Source: Lachnospiraceae bacterium (lineage in GTDB: Bacteria > Bacillota > Clostridia > Lachnospirales > Lachnospiraceae). Taken from it: a DNA stretch of 16,486 bases. The stretch is taken from positions 1 to 16,486 of the forward strand of contig JAGCRJ010000272.1 of the NCBI GenBank assembly GCA_017964745.1. Reading direction: 5' to 3'. A program made the translations under genes and the position numbers. Numbering within the stretch: the first letter of the stretch is position 1; each line of letters begins with the position of its first letter. Shown piece after piece: positions 1 to 5,976 of this stretch. Under the pieces are notes generated by a model. It saw nothing but the letters and a program-made list of their open reading frames with translations, had not been told where the DNA came from and ran no database searches.

Positions 1-1
1 C

Positions 2-301
2 CCCGAAGGAACCAGAAATAAGGATATCGATTCGGATAAGCTCCTTCCGATGCATAACGGAAGCTTTAAGATCGCAACCAAGGGAAATATCCTTATCCAG
101 CCCATGGCCATAGTCGGAACGGATCATATAATGAAGAAGCACCTGATGAAGGGCTCATTTGTCATCGTTCAGTTCTGTGACCCCATAGATCCCAAGTCCC
201 TGGACAAGGAAACCCTCAAAAATATCGGCGGATATGTGGGCGGGATCATAGAGGAAGCCTATGCCGAGATCAAGGCGGATTGGTCCCCGACTGGACATTG
301 A
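2..301 (+). CDS. plsC: 1-acyl-glycerol-3-phosphate acyltransferase (PlsC family), C-terminal part
   Basis: The gene begins before the window; the reading frame is open from base 2 and stops at 299-301. The first residues visible are PEGTR, the third conserved block of PlsC acyltransferases (normally FPEGTR), which binds the glycerol-phosphate acceptor. About 25 residues on comes ILIQPMAIVGTD, which fits block four (a hydrophobic strand with a conserved proline). The family transfers an acyl chain to lysophosphatidic acid to give phosphatidic acid at the inner face of the membrane. The catalytic HX4D block must lie upstream and cannot be checked. The ATG at position 50 is internal, because the PEGTR motif precedes it. 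No GC-rich terminator follows; murA starts 60 bp downstream. Confidence 0.8.
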   Translation, partial: PEGTRNKDIDSDKLLPMHNGSFKIATKGNILIQPMAIVGTDHIMKKHLMKGSFVIVQFCDPIDPKSLDKETLKNIGGYVGGIIEEAYAEIKADWSPTGH

Positions 302-308
302 GGCCGTT

Positions 309-337
309 TTGTGGTAAAGTCAGTGCGTATGTAAAAC
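309..337 (+). promoter_or_regulatory. Candidate sigma-A promoter for murA
   Basis: A TTGTGG -35-like box (309-314) is followed after 17 bp by a TAAAAC -10-like box (332-337). Both are imperfect, so murA may instead be read from upstream. A start near 344 would leave a leader of about 20 nt. Confidence 0.3.
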
Positions 338-360
338 TTTGAACCATTCAAAGAGGTTTT
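333..360 (+). promoter_or_regulatory. Hairpin covering the murA ribosome binding site
   Basis: TTTGAA (338-343) and TTCAAA (347-352) form a perfect stem around a CCA loop. Outer AAAAC (333-337) can pair with GTTTT (356-360) across a three-base bulge. The AAAGAGG ribosome binding site (350-356) lies within the 3' arm, only 6 bp before the ATG. It could limit translation or act as a weak terminator for the upstream gene; the sequence does not decide between these. Confidence 0.4.
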
Positions 361-361
361 C

Positions 362-1654
362 ATGGAACAGTACCTTATACACGGTGGAAATTCACTGGTA
401 GGAGAGGTTGAGATCGGCGGAGCAAAGAATGCTGCGCTTCCTATACTCGCCGCTTCTATTATGACCGACGAAACCGTTCATATAGACAACGTTCCCGATG
501 TCCGTGACACCAACGTGCTCATGGATGCAATGGGAAGCATAGGCATCATAGTCAATAAAGAGAACCGTCACAGAGTCACCATCAATGCCGCAGGCATCAG
601 CTCCACGGTGGTCTGTGATGAGAATATCAAGAAGATCAGAGCTTCTTATTATCTGATCGGTGCAATGCTCGGAAAATATAAGCATGCCGAGGTCACTCTC
701 CCCGGAGGATGTGATATCGGATGCCGTGCCATCGATCAGCATATCAAAGGCTTCAGGGCACTCGGAGCCGAAGTTATTCTCGAACACGGAATGATCAAAA
801 CAAGAGCCGAACACCTGACGGGCAGCCATATTTATATGGACGTCGTCAGCGTCGGTGCGACCATTAATATCATGCTTGCGGCTTCAATGGCCGAAGGCAA
901 GACCATTATAGAGAATGCGGCAAAGGAACCCCATGTCGTTGATGCGGCTAACTTCCTTAACTCCATGGGAGCCAATATCAAGGGCGCAGGTACCGATGTC
1001 ATCCGCATCAAGGGTGTACAGAAGCTCCACGGAAGTGACTACACCATCGTTCCCGACCAGATCGAAGCGGGAACCTTCATGCTGGCGGCAGCCGCAACCA
1101 GGGGAGATATCACCGTTAAGAATGTAATTCCCAAGCACCTCGAGTCCATCACAGCCAAGCTTCTTGAGATCGGATGCGAGGTAATGGAACAGGGAGACCA
1201 GGTGAGGGTTGTATGTTCGAGAGCTCTCAGACATACACATATCAAGACCCTTCCCTATCCCGGCTTCCCCACCGATATGCAGCCTCAGATAACGGTAGTG
1301 CTCGGACTTTCCGAAGGAACCAGCATCGTTACCGAGAGCATATTTGAAAACAGATTCAAGTATGTCGATGAGCTGATCAGGATGGGTGCAAGCATCAAGG
1401 TAGAAGGCAACACCGCCATTATCGACGGAGTATCCAAATACACCGGAGCAGGCATTGCGGCACCGGACTTAAGAGCCGGAGCGGCTCTCGTACTTGCAGC
1501 TCTTGCTGCCGAGGGAGAGAGCGTGGTGGACAACATCCGCTATATCCAGAGAGGATATGAGGACTTCAATATCAAGCTGAAGAATCTCGGTGCCGATATC
1601 AGGATAGTGGACAGGGAAAATGATTACCGCGGCTTTAAGCTGATGACCGGCTGA
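362..1654 (+). CDS. murA: UDP-N-acetylglucosamine 1-carboxyvinyltransferase (MurA)
   Basis: MurA adds the enolpyruvyl group of phosphoenolpyruvate to UDP-GlcNAc, the first committed step of peptidoglycan precursor synthesis in the cytoplasm. At 430 residues it is full length, and its landmarks sit almost exactly at E. coli numbering: Lys22-Asn23 in GGAKNAALP, the catalytic Cys117 in PGGCDIG (fosfomycin target, Cys115 in E. coli), Asp305 in GFPTDMQ, Arg371 in DLRAGAA and Arg397 near the C-terminus. The Cys rather than Asp at the loop position predicts fosfomycin sensitivity at the target level. The start is the ATG six bases after an AGAGG ribosome binding site. Firmicutes often carry two MurA copies; only this one is in view. 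A promoter for metK follows directly, so murA is probably the last gene of its transcript. Confidence 0.97.
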   Translation: MEQYLIHGGNSLVGEVEIGGAKNAALPILAASIMTDETVHIDNVPDVRDTNVLMDAMGSIGIIVNKENRHRVTINAAGISSTVVCDENIKKIRASYYLIGAMLGKYKHAEVTLPGGCDIGCRAIDQHIKGFRALGAEVILEHGMIKTRAEHLTGSHIYMDVVSVGATINIMLAASMAEGKTIIENAAKEPHVVDAANFLNSMGANIKGAGTDVIRIKGVQKLHGSDYTIVPDQIEAGTFMLAAAATRGDITVKNVIPKHLESITAKLLEIGCEVMEQGDQVRVVCSRALRHTHIKTLPYPGFPTDMQPQITVVLGLSEGTSIVTESIFENRFKYVDELIRMGASIKVEGNTAIIDGVSKYTGAGIAAPDLRAGAALVLAALAAEGESVVDNIRYIQRGYEDFNIKLKNLGADIRIVDRENDYRGFKLMTG

Positions 1655-1667
1655 TCGATAAAATCTG

Positions 1668-1696
1668 TTGACATGAGCCTGCGATTATAGTAGGTT
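1668..1696 (+). promoter_or_regulatory. Sigma-A promoter of the metK-glf transcript
   Basis: A perfect TTGACA (1668-1673) lies just after the murA stop. With 17 bp spacing the -10 is TAGGTT (1691-1696), a poor match, so the exact -10 is uncertain in this AT-rich stretch. Its place about 20 bp before the riboswitch fits. Confidence 0.5.
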
Positions 1697-1716
1697 CTTA
1701 TATAAGTTAATAAAGT

Positions 1717-1815
1717 CTCTTATTCAGAGTTGGCAGAGGTACATAGGACCGATGAAGCCACGGCAACCCCGGAAACGGAAGGTGCCCACCTGAGCGATAT
1801 TTCGAACAATAAGAG
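1717..1815 (+). promoter_or_regulatory. SAM-I riboswitch (S-box) aptamer
   Basis: The outer P1 stem is perfect: CTCTTATT (1717-1724) pairs with AATAAGAG (1808-1815). Between them are the conserved S-box elements: GAGG, then GATGAAGCC (1751-1759), the GGCAACC segment (1762-1768), AAGGTGCC (1779-1786), and GCGATATTTCGA (1794-1805), which folds the P4 hairpin. These match the core that binds S-adenosylmethionine. Downstream is metK, a standard S-box target in Firmicutes. Ligand binding should stabilise P1 and allow the terminator at 1843-1870 to form, shutting off metK and glf when SAM is plentiful. Confidence 0.94.
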
Positions 1816-1842
1816 GATGAATGAATAGACCGCATTTTGAAT

Positions 1843-1870
1843 CCGCTTCTTGTTTGGAAGCGGTTTTTTT
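1843..1870 (+). terminator. Riboswitch expression-platform terminator
   Basis: CCGCTTC (1843-1849) pairs with GAAGCGG (1857-1863), followed by seven T residues. The 5' arm and loop (1843-1854) can instead pair with 1805-1816, the 3' side of riboswitch stem P1, in 10 of 12 positions. That gives a mutually exclusive antiterminator. Confidence 0.9.
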
Positions 1871-1929
1871 ATACTCTATCCTCTGACTTAATGAAGATTC
1901 AATGGACGCCATGTCCGGAAAGGAACAAT

Positions 1930-3120
1930 ATGGAAAAAATACTTTTTACATCCGAATCCGTAACGGAAGGACACCCCGACAAAATCTGTGATGCCGTATC
2001 CGACGCCATTCTTGATGCAATGGTTGAACAGGATCCCATGAGCCGTGTAGCCTGTGAGACCGCAACCTGCACCGGATTTGTTCTCATCACCGGTGAGATC
2101 ACAACCAAGGCAAATGTAGATATTCAGGCGATCGCAAGAAAGACTATCGTCGATATCGGATATGATTCATCCGAAAAGGGATTCGACGGAAACACCTGTG
2201 CCGTTCTCGTAGCACTCGACAAGCAGTCTCCCGACATCGCAATGGGTGTTGACAAGGCTCTCGAAGCAAGAGAGAACCAGATGAGCGACGAGCAGATCGA
2301 AGCTATCGGTGCGGGCGACCAGGGTATGATGTTCGGTTATGCCGTTAACGAGACTCCCGAGCTTATGCCTTATCCCATTTCCCTTGCGCACAAGCTTACA
2401 AGAAAGCTTACCGAAGTAAGAAAGAACGGAACTCTTCCCTATCTCAGAGCAGACGGAAAGAGCCAGGTATCCGTAGAGTATGATGCTGCCGGAAAGCCCG
2501 TAAGACTTGAAGCTGTCGTTCTTTCAACCCAGCACGATGACAAGGTTACTCAGGAGCAGATCCACGAGGATATCAAAAAGTATGTATTCGATCCCGTTCT
2601 TCCTAAGGAGCTGATCGATGACAATACCAAGTTCTTCATCAACCCCACCGGAAGATTCGTTATCGGCGGACCCAACGGTGATGCCGGACTTACCGGAAGA
2701 AAGATCATTGTTGACACCTACGGCGGATATGCACGTCACGGCGGCGGCGCATTCTCCGGAAAGGACTGCACCAAGGTGGACAGAAGCGCAGCTTACGCAG
2801 CAAGATATGTTGCGAAGAATATCGTAGCCGCAGGCATCGCAGATAAGTGCGAGATCCAGCTTTCATATGCTATCGGTGTTGCACAGCCCACTTCCGTAAT
2901 GGTTGATACATTCGGAACCGGTAAGATTGATGATGAGAAGCTTGTCGAGATCGTAAGAGAGAACTTTGATCTTCGCCCCGCAGGAATCATCAAGATGCTC
3001 GATCTCAGAAGACCCATCTATAAGGCTACATCCGCATACGGACACTTCGGACGCACCGATGTCGATCTCCCCTGGGAGAAGACCGACAAGGCAGAGCTTT
3101 TAAAGGGTTATCTTAAATGA
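1930..3120 (+). CDS. metK: S-adenosylmethionine synthetase (MetK)
   Basis: MetK makes S-adenosylmethionine from methionine and ATP, releasing phosphate and pyrophosphate, and works as a cytosolic tetramer. The product is 396 residues, the usual length. Signature motifs are present: TEGHPDK with His15 near the N-terminus, GAGDQGMMFGYA (128-138), and the glycine-rich GGGAFSGKD loop (271-279) leading into TKVDRS. One small difference is Cys280 where Pro is common. The start is the ATG at 1930, preceded by AAAGGA at good spacing; the same frame is open upstream to 1837, but that would begin inside the riboswitch terminator. The SAM-I riboswitch just upstream gives feedback control by the enzyme's own product. 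The stop overlaps the glf start. Confidence 0.97.
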   Translation: MEKILFTSESVTEGHPDKICDAVSDAILDAMVEQDPMSRVACETATCTGFVLITGEITTKANVDIQAIARKTIVDIGYDSSEKGFDGNTCAVLVALDKQSPDIAMGVDKALEARENQMSDEQIEAIGAGDQGMMFGYAVNETPELMPYPISLAHKLTRKLTEVRKNGTLPYLRADGKSQVSVEYDAAGKPVRLEAVVLSTQHDDKVTQEQIHEDIKKYVFDPVLPKELIDDNTKFFINPTGRFVIGGPNGDAGLTGRKIIVDTYGGYARHGGGAFSGKDCTKVDRSAAYAARYVAKNIVAAGIADKCEIQLSYAIGVAQPTSVMVDTFGTGKIDDEKLVEIVRENFDLRPAGIIKMLDLRRPIYKATSAYGHFGRTDVDLPWEKTDKAELLKGYLK

Positions 3121-4223
3121 AATATGACTATCTGATAGTCGGTGCCGGACTCTTTGGCGCGGTATTCGCTCATGAGGCTGCGTCCAAAGGAAAGAAATGT
3201 CTCGTCATCGACAAGAGAAAAAACATAGCGGGAAATATCTACACCGCCGAAGAACACGGCATCAACGTGCACAAGTACGGAGCGCATATCTTCCATACCT
3301 CCGATAAAAAGGTCTGGGACTATGTAAATAAATTCGCCGAGTTCAACAACTTCATCAATGCTCCCGTTGCAAAATACGGAGATGAGCTTTACAACCTTCC
3401 GTTTAATATGAACACATTCAGTAAGATGTGGGGAATACAGACTCCGGAAGAAGCAAAGAAGATCATCGACGAGCAGAAGAAGGATGGCTTCAAGGAGAAT
3501 CCCGAAAATCTCGAAGAACAGGCAATATCGCTTGTCGGAAAAGATATCTACGAAAAGCTGATCAAAGGCTACACCCAGAAGCAGTGGGGAAGAAAGTGTA
3601 CCGAGCTTCCCGCATTCATCATCAAGAGGCTTCCCGTAAGATTTACCTTTGACAACAATTATTTCAACGACAGATATCAGGGAATCCCGATCGGCGGTTA
3701 TACGAGGCTTGTTGAGAATATGCTGAGCGGCATAGATGTAAAGCTCGGTGTGGCATATAAGGACTTCATAAAGGAAGCTTCGGAAGATACCTTCGATAAG
3801 GTTATCTACACAGGCCCCGTTGACGAGTACTTCGATTACAAGCTCGGAACACTCGAATACAGATCGCTCCGCTTTGAAGAAGAGTATCTGCCTGACTGTG
3901 ATAACTTCCAGGGAAATGCGGCGGTCAATTACACATCCGCCGATGTGCCCTACACAAGGATCATAGAGCACAAGCATTTTGAATTCGGCGTAGGCGCCGG
4001 CACTGTCATAACAAGAGAATATCCGAGTGAGTGGAAGCCGGGCGACGAACCTTATTATCCCGTCAACAACGACAGGAACAATGAGCTGTATGAGCAGTAC
4101 AAGGCGCTTGCGGATGAAGAGAAGAATGTTATCTTCGGAGGAAGGCTCGGAGTGTATAAATACTTCGACATGGATAAGGTCATCGCATCATCGCTTGAAC
4201 TTGCGGAGAAAGAATTAAACTAA
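3117..4223 (+). CDS. glf: UDP-galactopyranose mutase (Glf)
   Basis: Glf is an FAD enzyme that interconverts UDP-galactopyranose and UDP-galactofuranose, the donor for galactofuranose in surface polysaccharides. The 368-residue length is typical. The N-terminus shows the dinucleotide-binding GAGLFG (9-14), followed by a VIDKR end-of-strand motif. The family signatures KYGAHIFHTS (53-62), YTQKQWG (152-158) and the C-terminal GGRLGVYKYFDMD (341-353, with Arg343) are all present. The ATG shares four bases with the metK stop (ATGA), and an AAAGGG site lies 9 bases upstream inside metK, so translation is probably coupled. No promoter is seen between them, which places glf under the SAM riboswitch. 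No other polysaccharide gene is nearby, which is unusual for glf. Confidence 0.95.
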   Translation: MKYDYLIVGAGLFGAVFAHEAASKGKKCLVIDKRKNIAGNIYTAEEHGINVHKYGAHIFHTSDKKVWDYVNKFAEFNNFINAPVAKYGDELYNLPFNMNTFSKMWGIQTPEEAKKIIDEQKKDGFKENPENLEEQAISLVGKDIYEKLIKGYTQKQWGRKCTELPAFIIKRLPVRFTFDNNYFNDRYQGIPIGGYTRLVENMLSGIDVKLGVAYKDFIKEASEDTFDKVIYTGPVDEYFDYKLGTLEYRSLRFEEEYLPDCDNFQGNAAVNYTSADVPYTRIIEHKHFEFGVGAGTVITREYPSEWKPGDEPYYPVNNDRNNELYEQYKALADEEKNVIFGGRLGVYKYFDMDKVIASSLELAEKELN

Positions 4224-4261
4224 TAAACAGGGAGAGGCTTATACGGTTTCTCCACAGTTTC

Positions 4262-4299
4262 AAAAAAATAAGCCCTGCGGGATTATCCGCAGGGCTTTT
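4262..4299. terminator. Bidirectional intrinsic terminator between glf and the FliD-like gene
   Basis: AAGCCCTGCGG (4270-4280) and CCGCAGGGCTT (4287-4297) form a perfect 11-bp stem with a GATTAT loop. TTTT follows on the plus strand and seven A residues precede it (T on the minus strand). It therefore serves both convergent genes and is better placed as the minus-strand terminator. Confidence 0.92.
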
Positions 4300-4313
4300 G
4301 CTTTGTGCGTTTG

Positions 4314-5606
4314 TCAGCAGCTGAAGTTGAACATCATTCCGCTGTATATGCTTGAAGTGTAAGGCGATGAGAAGTTGTGTCCCGGGTTCTTGTATGCGAC
4401 TATCTTGCGGTTTACATACTGCATCGGGTCGAGTGAAACCTGCGCACTCTTTTTCATCATCGAATTCGAGAAGTCTTTGAGCGTGCTGAAGGTCTTGCCG
4501 ATATCATCGCTTTCACCCGCAACGCTTCTTAACTTATCGGAGTCTATCGAAAGTGATCCGCCCGCTTCAATGTTGATACCAAGCTCTCCGAGCGCATCCT
4601 TGTATGCTCCGGTTATTCCGTTTAACTCATTGTCGAGAACTCTCGTCTTGATGCCCTGTCCCGAGTAAGAGTTGACTGCCTTGAGGAATTCATTGAAGCT
4701 TCCTATCAGCTGACCTACGTTTTCTTCAACGGAATCAATGTCTGCTTTGACGCTTATCGTTGTGGGCTTTCCTTCGGGACTCGTGCTGCTCAGTGTGACT
4801 TCATACATCTTGCCGATAGTGAAGTGATTGGATGATGCATGTCTGTCCTCGCCGTTAAGTGAGAAGATAGCGTTGGAAGGATAGCTGCTCACAGACCCAA
4901 GTCCGAAATAATCCACGGAACCCGATGCCTTGGAGGTTCTGTCGTCACTGATGGAAAAGATGGTGTTCTTTCCGAGAGTAATGCCGTTTGAATCGGATAC
5001 GATCTTTATCGCAGCCTGATTTCCTCTTTCTTCTATCGAAGCGCTGAGACCGATACCTGCGTTGTTGACAAGTCTTACGAGTCTCTGCTGAATGCTTCTG
5101 TTGGATTCGCCGTCGGATATGTGGAACTGGAATTCGTAGTTCATATCACCGATGCCGACATCGAAGGAATAATTGTCTTCCGGAAGCGAAACGGGAATAT
5201 CCGAAAGGAATTTGCCGGTGTTCTCCTGCGGAGAAGCGAGCTGTTTTACTTCAATGTCAAAGGAAGGAACGGAATCCGTATTGTTGTCGCCGATGTAATC
5301 GACGGATACGATATCGGGATCCGTTGATGCCGCATGCTTTTTGTTGAATGCACCGTCCTCTTCGAGACCGCCGACTTCCGCAAGCGAACTGCGCAGTGAT
5401 CTGGCGGACTCTTTAAGTCCGATCGCACCAATTTTAGCCTCCTGATCATTTACAGGAAGATACCAGGGAGCATCTTTATTTGCTTTGACAATGGAATTAT
5501 AAGTACTTCGAAGCTCACTCTTCTTGTGAGTGTCGTACTTGGATATCTTCGGGGCGCCGTAGGCCGTCAGATAATTATTGAATATTGTATTAGATACAGC
5601 ACTCAT
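4314..5606 (-). CDS. FliD-like flagellar hook-associated / filament-cap-related protein
   Basis: The ATG at 5606 is preferred: AAAGGGGG lies 7 bases upstream, whereas the GTG at 5612 leaves only one base of spacing. This gives 430 residues. The middle resembles FliD D2/D3 domains: FDIEVKQLASPQENTG, then a strand-rich part and VNNAGIGLSASI with IKIVSDSNG, which is flagellin-IN-like. Later come IFSLNGEDRHASSNHFTIGKMYEVTL and DIDSVEENVGQLIGSFNEFLKAVN, close to FliD C-terminal phrasing. It lacks the usual N-terminal coil and C-terminal heptads of canonical FliD and ends in a short tail, MMFNFSC. FliD caps the growing flagellar filament. A sigma-28-like promoter and a CsrA-type leader support a flagellar role. 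It could instead be a specialised export-linked FliD relative. No flagellar neighbours are in view. Confidence 0.6.
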   Translation of the reverse strand: MSAVSNTIFNNYLTAYGAPKISKYDTHKKSELRSTYNSIVKANKDAPWYLPVNDQEAKIGAIGLKESARSLRSSLAEVGGLEEDGAFNKKHAASTDPDIVSVDYIGDNNTDSVPSFDIEVKQLASPQENTGKFLSDIPVSLPEDNYSFDVGIGDMNYEFQFHISDGESNRSIQQRLVRLVNNAGIGLSASIEERGNQAAIKIVSDSNGITLGKNTIFSISDDRTSKASGSVDYFGLGSVSSYPSNAIFSLNGEDRHASSNHFTIGKMYEVTLSSTSPEGKPTTISVKADIDSVEENVGQLIGSFNEFLKAVNSYSGQGIKTRVLDNELNGITGAYKDALGELGINIEAGGSLSIDSDKLRSVAGESDDIGKTFSTLKDFSNSMMKKSAQVSLDPMQYVNRKIVAYKNPGHNFSSPYTSSIYSGMMFNFSC

Positions 5607-5613
5607 TGCCACG

Positions 5614-5690
5614 CCCCCTTTCTTCCATGAAATGTGTGACAGCCGGTGCAGGCTTAAGCTCCGCTAAAGGGATCCTTCCCCTATACGCGG
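5614..5690 (-). promoter_or_regulatory. Structured leader with two CsrA-type GGA sites
   Basis: Read on the minus strand, an upstream hairpin (5690 to 5661) has outer CCGC/GCGG and inner GGGG/CCC pairing. Its loop is AAGGAU (5677 to 5672), which equals the preferred CsrA hexaloop ARGGAU. A second site, CAUGGAAG (5629 to 5622), matches the CANGGANG core and ends one base before the AAGGGGG ribosome binding site. A small stem AGCC/GGCU (5654 to 5641) lies between. One upstream and one ribosome-site-proximal GGA is the arrangement known for CsrA control of flagellin mRNA in Bacillus. Confidence 0.5.
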
Positions 5691-5816
5691 AAGACGCATA
5701 CCGAAAATTCGATACTACGCCACCATCAGACTATTAGTTAAGTTTAAGTTATCACTGTAAAGTCAATTTTGCAAGATGTTTTTTTGCGTATTTTAAAGGT
5801 TTTTCGGCCTTTTCTG

Positions 5817-5892
5817 TCTGAATTCATTCAGATTGTCCGGCTCAAACTTGCAGTATTCTGACTATTTTATGTATATATCGGCAATATTCAGA
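5817..5892. repeat. Cluster of ATTCAGA motifs in the divergent gap
   Basis: TCTGAAT and ATTCAGA form a perfect 7-bp inverted repeat around TC (5817-5832). A further ATTCAGA is at 5886-5892 and the variant ATTCTGA at 5855-5861. They lie between the two divergent starts and could be operator half-sites; AT-rich chance is possible. Confidence 0.35.
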
Positions 5893-5901
5893 CAAAATAT
5901 A
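5875..5901 (-). promoter_or_regulatory. Sigma-28 (sigma-D)-like promoter for the FliD-like gene
   Basis: On the minus strand GCCGATAT (5882 to 5875) matches the flagellar -10 consensus. With 15 bp spacing the -35 is TATA (5901 to 5898), three of four against TAAA. The start would lie near 5870, giving a leader of about 260 nt that includes the CsrA-type hairpin. Confidence 0.5.
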
Positions 5902-5944
5902 ATAGCCCTGTTTTCTTTTATTATGTAGAAATTTTATATATAAT
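5898..5944 (+). promoter_or_regulatory. Candidate guaA promoter region with two TATAAT boxes
   Basis: Perfect TATAAT hexamers occur at 5898-5903 and 5939-5944, 74 and 33 bp before the guaA ATG. Neither has a good -35 at 16-18 bp. No purine riboswitch or PurR-type box is apparent. Confidence 0.4.
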
Positions 5945-5976
5945 CAGTTGTGTCTTTTTTGAAAAGGAAGAAATAT

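Noticed and set aside
1837..1929. Upstream extension of metK to an ATG at 1837
   Set aside because: It would begin within the riboswitch terminator and adds residues absent from MetK; the ATG at 1930 has a proper ribosome binding site.
3108..3977. Open antisense frame of 289 codons opposite glf
   Set aside because: Lies entirely opposite a well-recognised gene, has no ribosome binding site or family-like sequence, and arises from the codon pattern of glf.
5607..5612. GTG at 5612 as start of the FliD-like gene
   Set aside because: Only one base separates it from the AAGGGGG site; the ATG at 5606 has the right spacing.
5641..5730. Cyclic-di-GMP riboswitch in the FliD-like leader
   Set aside because: The leader is structured and the gene is motility-related, but I could not match the conserved GEMM core; the GGA-loop hairpin explains it better.
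5833..5976. Purine riboswitch ahead of guaA
   Set aside because: The conserved loop and junction sequences of purine riboswitches are absent; only AT-rich promoter-like sequence is seen.
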